A stretch of DNA of 64,000 nt from Engraulis encrasicolus. Taxonomy: Eukaryota > Chordata > Actinopteri > Clupeiformes > Engraulidae. The notes beneath the pieces were generated by a model. The model made no database searches, had not been told where the DNA came from, and was given only the letters and a program-made list of their open reading frames with translations. The position numbers and the translations under genes are program-made. This document shows positions 60,126 through 64,000 of the stretch, in pieces. Within the stretch, counting starts at the first letter, position 1. Each line of letters starts with the position of its first letter. The stretch covers positions 5,038,136 to 5,102,135 of the forward strand of contig NC_085859.1 of the NCBI RefSeq assembly GCF_034702125.1, written 5' to 3'.

Positions 60126-60655
60126 CAGTATCCCACCCCTGGAGGTATTATGAGGAGGTGTTTATCACCCCTGGAGGTATCATGAGGAGGTGTTTATCAC
60201 CCCTAGAGGTATCATGAGGAGGTGTTTATCATCCACTGAAGTCACTCAGGCAGTGATGTCCATCCAAGATGGCACATCATTGTGAGGTGTGGTAAGAAGG
60301 TTTGCTGTGTCTCTCAGCAGTGTCTAAAGCTTTCAGGTTATACCACGGGGCAATCTAGTACTACAGGAGATATGGAGGTGGGTAGGAGGGTTCACATTAC
60401 ATTACATTACATTGCATTTGGCCATAGGAGGGTTCACAACCCAGTAGCGGGATCCCAATCTCCTTTGTACCAGGTGACACAGGAAGTGCACCGCTAGAGC
60501 CCCCTCCATATGCCCTGGTGTAGTACTGTATTGCAAGCTCTGGAAACTTTGCGAGACGACACAGCAAAACACCTCACAATGATGTGCCATCTTGAATGAA
60601 AGATTTCAGTGAGTGGTTAACACCGCCTCATGGTACCTCCAGGGGTGGGGGTGGG
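60126..60655. mobile_element. Hairpin element with a 35-bp triplicated motif
   Basis: Outer ends tatcccacccctggaggta / tacctccaggggtgggggtg are inverted, and inner arms ccaagatggcacatcattgtg / complement lie at 60264 and 60575. A unit containing 'cccctggaggtatcatgaggaggtgtttatca' is repeated three times at 60135-60233, only on the left. Confidence 0.7.
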
Positions 60656-61030
60656 ACACTCTAAGAATTTAGAAGTGACTTAAAATTTCAGCCTGAAAGA
60701 ATTAAAACAGAGAAATGGTCTGTGGACACCAACTGCAGATTAACTCTATTTTAGTATGTGTTTTGGTTATTGCCTTTCAATTCTACTTGTTCCCGGTTCA
60801 ATTTGCAGTATAAACTTGCAAAATAGATTCCCAGTCAGTGCTGATTCCTAACTGGACATGTTGATTTCACAGAAGTATGATTAAATTGGGCATTTGTTGA
60901 ACAGTGTATATATCTTGAGATTAAACATATCAAAAATATACAGTAATCAAAGTTTATATAGCTCAAAATGTTAGATAACCCCCATGTCCTTGCATGTTTT
61001 AGGCTACATTTATTTATATTCTCATATCAG

Positions 61031-61331
61031 GGACCAGCAGCAGGAGCTAGCACAGCAACTGCAGGAGGCACGGGAGCAGCAGCGGAAGCAGAGCAGCAGC
61101 AGGAGCTAACGCAGCAACTGCAGGAGGCAGGGAAGCAGCAGGAGCAGCAGCAGCAGAAGCTAACGCAGCAGCAGCAGAAGCTAACGCAGCAACTGCAGGA
61201 GGCAGGGAAGCAGCAGCGGAAGCGGAAGCACCAACAGAAGCAGCAGCAGGAGCAGCAGCAGAAGCTAGCGCGGCAACTGCAGAAGACGCTGCAGCATTAT
61301 CAGGATCGGGTGCAACGACGTGGCGCAAATG
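61031..61331 (+). CDS. Q/E/K-rich coiled-coil exon with 1-nt frameshift
   Basis: The acceptor is tcatatcag and the first base completes the AG of the exon ending at 48252, giving RDQQQELAQQLQEAREQQRK. A base then appears missing near 61090, inside a CAG/AGC run. After it the frame continues QQELTQQLQEAGKQQEQQQQ to LQKTLQHYQDRVQRRGANG and a donor G|gtaggg. Heptad-like QQ-L--QL repeats indicate a long coiled coil, as in the TRIM tripartite motif. The frameshift would terminate translation within a few codons, unless it is a sequencing error in the repeat or the locus is a pseudogene. Confidence 0.6.
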
Positions 61332-61436
61332 GTAGGGAACTCGTTTGCTATGCGGCTGACCTGGTTTTGATTTGCGGCCTGGGTTCTTTGCCATCCCTTC
61401 CCCGTCTCTCTCTCCCCACTCACTTCTGGTCATAAC

Positions 61437-62909
61437 CAGGGCTGTAGTGGTCAAATTAGAGGTGGGTAAACTATGATTTTTTTGATCAGACAGACCGCGA
61501 CGCGACGCGTGTGTCATCAGTGTATCTGTGTATCTACAGGTTTGAAAATGGGTATGAGGCCAGGCATGATAGTAGGCCTATAAAGTATCGGTATCAACGC
61601 ATCCAAAATGGTCATTTGTTTAAAAGCCACTTTTTGGCATGCACATTCATTTGTCTACTATAAATGACAATTAAAATTTCTTCAGTTAGGCCTATCACAT
61701 AATTTGTGTGATCATATGATGCAGAGTGTGCCTTTGCTACAATCCTAGATAGTAGGCCTAGGCCTAACACCTATATTGGAGTAGCTCAACAGCATAACAA
61801 TGCAGCTCAATTTCATAGGCCTATTCCACTTTCTGCATTAGGTTTTTAAAAATAGATTCACCATCATGTACTGTAGGCCCATCTCAGCCATTCCCCACAA
61901 ATATGCATGGCATTAGGCTATATAACATTGGAAACTAAATATAAAAACAACATTTGTGGTTTTCAACTGAATTGATAATGAAGTGCTATTAGGCTACATT
62001 TTAGGCTTATATTTTTATAAGACACCTCACAATTTACCCCTCCACCATCATCCATTAGGCCTACTTAGCTAGGCTAGGGCCTACTTGTAGTGGCATGGTG
62101 CTCATAGATTAGCAATAGGCACTGCAGCCATTAAGAGAGGAACTGGAGTTTTACCTACCATTCATAAGCTAACCCATACAGCGTTATCAACAACTGCAAA
62201 GGAAATAGACAGAAGAAGAAGCTGATGAAGAAGAAGCTTATAATTTCTTTACTCAGGAATGAGTCCTTCTAGCTCTGAGAAATTGCTTTTGCAAATAACT
62301 TGGACATGTCAGATCATGAAATAATTTTTAGGCTAAGTCTTGTGACAAGGTGTAACAAAACTTGTACCTCCCTAAATGATGGATTTGGTGGTGTTACTAG
62401 GCTTACTCCTGTGTTAGGTTACTTTCATACCTGGCTTCACACGCGGGATTTTTTCCCCAACTCCACCGCGAACGTGCATTTGCGTTTCTATCGACATTGC
62501 CGTCCGTAGAACCGGCGGGCAGATGCGCTTTCGCTTGTAAACATGGGGCGCACTGGCTTGTCCCCTACTTCTTTCGGACAAACGTTGCGAAGTGGCTAGA
62601 TTTGATGAGAAGGGCGTGACTAATTTGCGAACGGTAGAGGAGAAACCTGGAGTGGATGAAAATGATTCCTACTAAAGCGTTAAGTATGTTCAACAATATT
62701 TTTTAAAATGACACCAAATTTATTTTGGATTATTCCAACGGCAGATCACAAGGCGCAGGGAACTTTGACGTGCGTAATTGCCATTAAGAGCTGCATAAAC
62801 GCTATTTAGAGGTGGGTAAACGCTATTTAGAGGTGGGTAAACGCTATTTCCTAAATTCCAGAGGTGCGTAAACGGCGTTTACGTGCGTTTACCCTCCACT
62901 ACAGCCCTG
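61437..62909. mobile_element. hAT element with perfect 8-bp target duplication
   Basis: Ends CAGGGCTGTAGTGG / CCACTACAGCCCTG are exact inverted repeats. GTCATAAC flanks both sides (61429-61436, 62910-62917). Subterminal 'gaggtgggtaaac' is repeated three times near the right end. No transposase frame is present. Confidence 0.88.
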
Positions 62910-62998
62910 GTCATAACCTTCACTGTCTTGTCAAATAGGGGCAAGAAAAGCCCAAAAAATACATAGAAAATAAAAAATAGGAGTGGGTGTGACATCAG

Positions 62999-63102
62999 CA
63001 GCATGAGAGGGTGCAAAAGCGGCAGCATGATTGGCAGAGTGCGGAGTGATCAGTATACATGGCAGCGGCTGCAGAAGGCGAAGGAGAAGCTGACACAGCC
63101 AG
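62999..63102 (+). pseudogene. Possible decayed coiled-coil exon
   Basis: Between tgacatcag and CCAG|gtaggg the sequence reads QHERVQKRQHDWQSAE and then a stop. One base shift later it reads YTWQRLQKAKEKLTQP. This resembles a continuation of the preceding exon's coiled coil, with a similar donor. It may be coincidental. Confidence 0.3.
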
Positions 63103-63294
63103 GTAGGGTGACCATATGACAACCCCGCCCCTTAGCTATCTAGCCTCCCGTCCTCACGCCATACCCATGACTTCGACTCGCCGACTCTCTGACTCCGTGG
63201 AGAAAACAATCACGTCGGCATTCTAAACAGTAGCAGAAATCAGGACGCAACGCTGCCATCTTACCTCAGACTAACTCAGATGCCAACAATAGTT

Positions 63295-63580
63295 AAAGGG
63301 GTATGCCACTATTTTGGGGCTTAATACAGTTCAAATCGTTGGCTGGGGTTTATAAAGGTGGTAAAGTGTCTTATTTTTCACGTAAGCCGTTGTTGAAGTT
63401 GTTGAAGATGTCTGTAAACACACCAGCCAGTTGCTCTGAACAAACTTTGATTACACAGCCTGGAATCCCATCAGGTCCTGCTGCTTTCCGAATGTTGACT
63501 TGTTTGAAAGATTTCTGCATATCAACCAACCATAGTTCTAGAACTGTAGCTGTCATAGTGGTAGAGTAGCCCATATAATG
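63295..63580 (-). mobile_element. Half MITE fused to a LINE reverse-transcriptase fragment
   Basis: 63295-63395 is one arm of the hairpin MITE seen at 26481. It runs directly into minus-strand LINE sequence reading VNIRKAAGPDGIPGCVIKV and QLAGVFTDIFNN, a reverse-transcriptase finger-domain motif. Confidence 0.7.
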
Positions 63581-63592
63581 GCGTGTCCAGAC

Positions 63593-64000
63593 CAAGAGCG
63601 AACTGCGCTGCCTGTAGCAGAGGTAGCAGAAAAAGTTTCGCCTTGAATTCCCTGTATTCGCTCCAGACACAGGATTGACATGTTTGATTCAGCTAATCAC
63701 ATAACGGCTCTGGCTTGACAGCCTTGGACATTCAGAGATATGAACGTTCCGATTGGTTTTCGCCGAACAGCGTCAGAGCGAATTCGCCTGCGATTAGATT
63801 TAGTTTAATCGTCAAAATTCGCTCTGGTCGCGCAAGAAGCTTCGCTCCTGGCGATTTCGCTTTGGTAGCGCAGGTCGCGTGCCGTCCATACAGAAATAAT
63901 GACTTCCGTCGCTTCATTCGCTCCGTTCGCTCCGTTCGCTCCGTTCGCTCCGTTCGCTCCGTTCGCTCCATTCGCTCCATTCGCTCCTGGTCTGTACACA
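63593..64000. mobile_element. Non-autonomous DNA element with subterminal 10-bp tandem repeat
   Basis: Left end gtgtccagaccaagagcgaa and right end ttcgctcctggtctgtacac are inverted repeats. Before the right end TTCGCTCCG/A is repeated about nine times (63916-63988). The element is probably complete at the window edge, but the flank needed to confirm a target duplication is outside. Confidence 0.65.

Noticed and set aside
61047..61517. Minus-strand Ala-rich frame
   Set aside because: It is the complement of the CAG/CAA-rich coiled-coil exon; the plus strand has splice sites and phase continuity.

Overview
This window reads as nuclear DNA of a ray-finned (teleost) fish. It has split vertebrate-type exons with GT/AG introns, extreme (CA)n/(GT)n density, and fish-typical transposon families (Tc1/mariner, piggyBac, hAT, L2-like LINEs, foldback MITEs). 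It also holds exons of the expanded fish TRIM/NLR immune class. There is no prokaryotic gene organisation.

Region 1 (about 1-10,540, + strand) is the 3' part of SNRNP200 (BRR2 helicase of the U5 snRNP). Eleven coding exons between 1179 and 9993 join in phase into about 464 C-terminal residues ending at a TAG stop. Every intron is packed with dinucleotide repeats. At least eight places carry extra, truncated 'echo' copies of the neighbouring exon edge embedded in the microsatellites, which means either slippage/template switching or an assembly artefact.

Region 2 (about 10.5-19.5 kb) holds no recognisable gene. It contains hairpin MITEs, a 1.5-kb terminal-inverted-repeat element, a 638-bp piggyBac-type element with TTAA duplication, a MITE nested in another inverted repeat, and the start of a 3.2-kb tandem duplication.

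Region 3 (about 16.7-63.1 kb, + strand) appears to be the 5' part of one very long, transposon-inflated immune-type gene or a cluster of decaying ones. Four copies of a symmetric phase-2 exon (38, 38, 31 and 38 codons) encode a peptide of the type found at the N termini of fish NLRC3-like/TRIM25-like proteins. They are followed by two copies of a second repeat-type exon (MEKSDSPAPSCVS...), a linker exon, a RING plus B-box1-like exon (47,347-47,815), a basic/coiled-coil exon (48,101-48,252) and a Q/E/K-rich coiled-coil exon (61,031-61,331) carrying an apparent 1-nt frameshift. Splice phases match across the series. No coiled-coil end, B30.2, FISNA or NACHT domain is visible before the window ends.

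The introns between these exons hold a stack of datable insertions. These are: a palindromic Tc1-like element in only one of the two tandem duplicates; a 10-kb hAT-bounded composite with a perfect 8-bp target duplication, holding a mariner-like element and a 4.6-kb foldback element whose inverted arms are arrays of about 149-bp repeats around an L2-like LINE; two hATs, one inserted inside the target duplication of the other; a minus-strand LINE; and a 9.5-kb minus-strand LTR retrotransposon (matched LTRs, tRNA-Leu(CAA)-type primer binding site, 4-bp target duplication) that itself holds a piggyBac and a hAT element.
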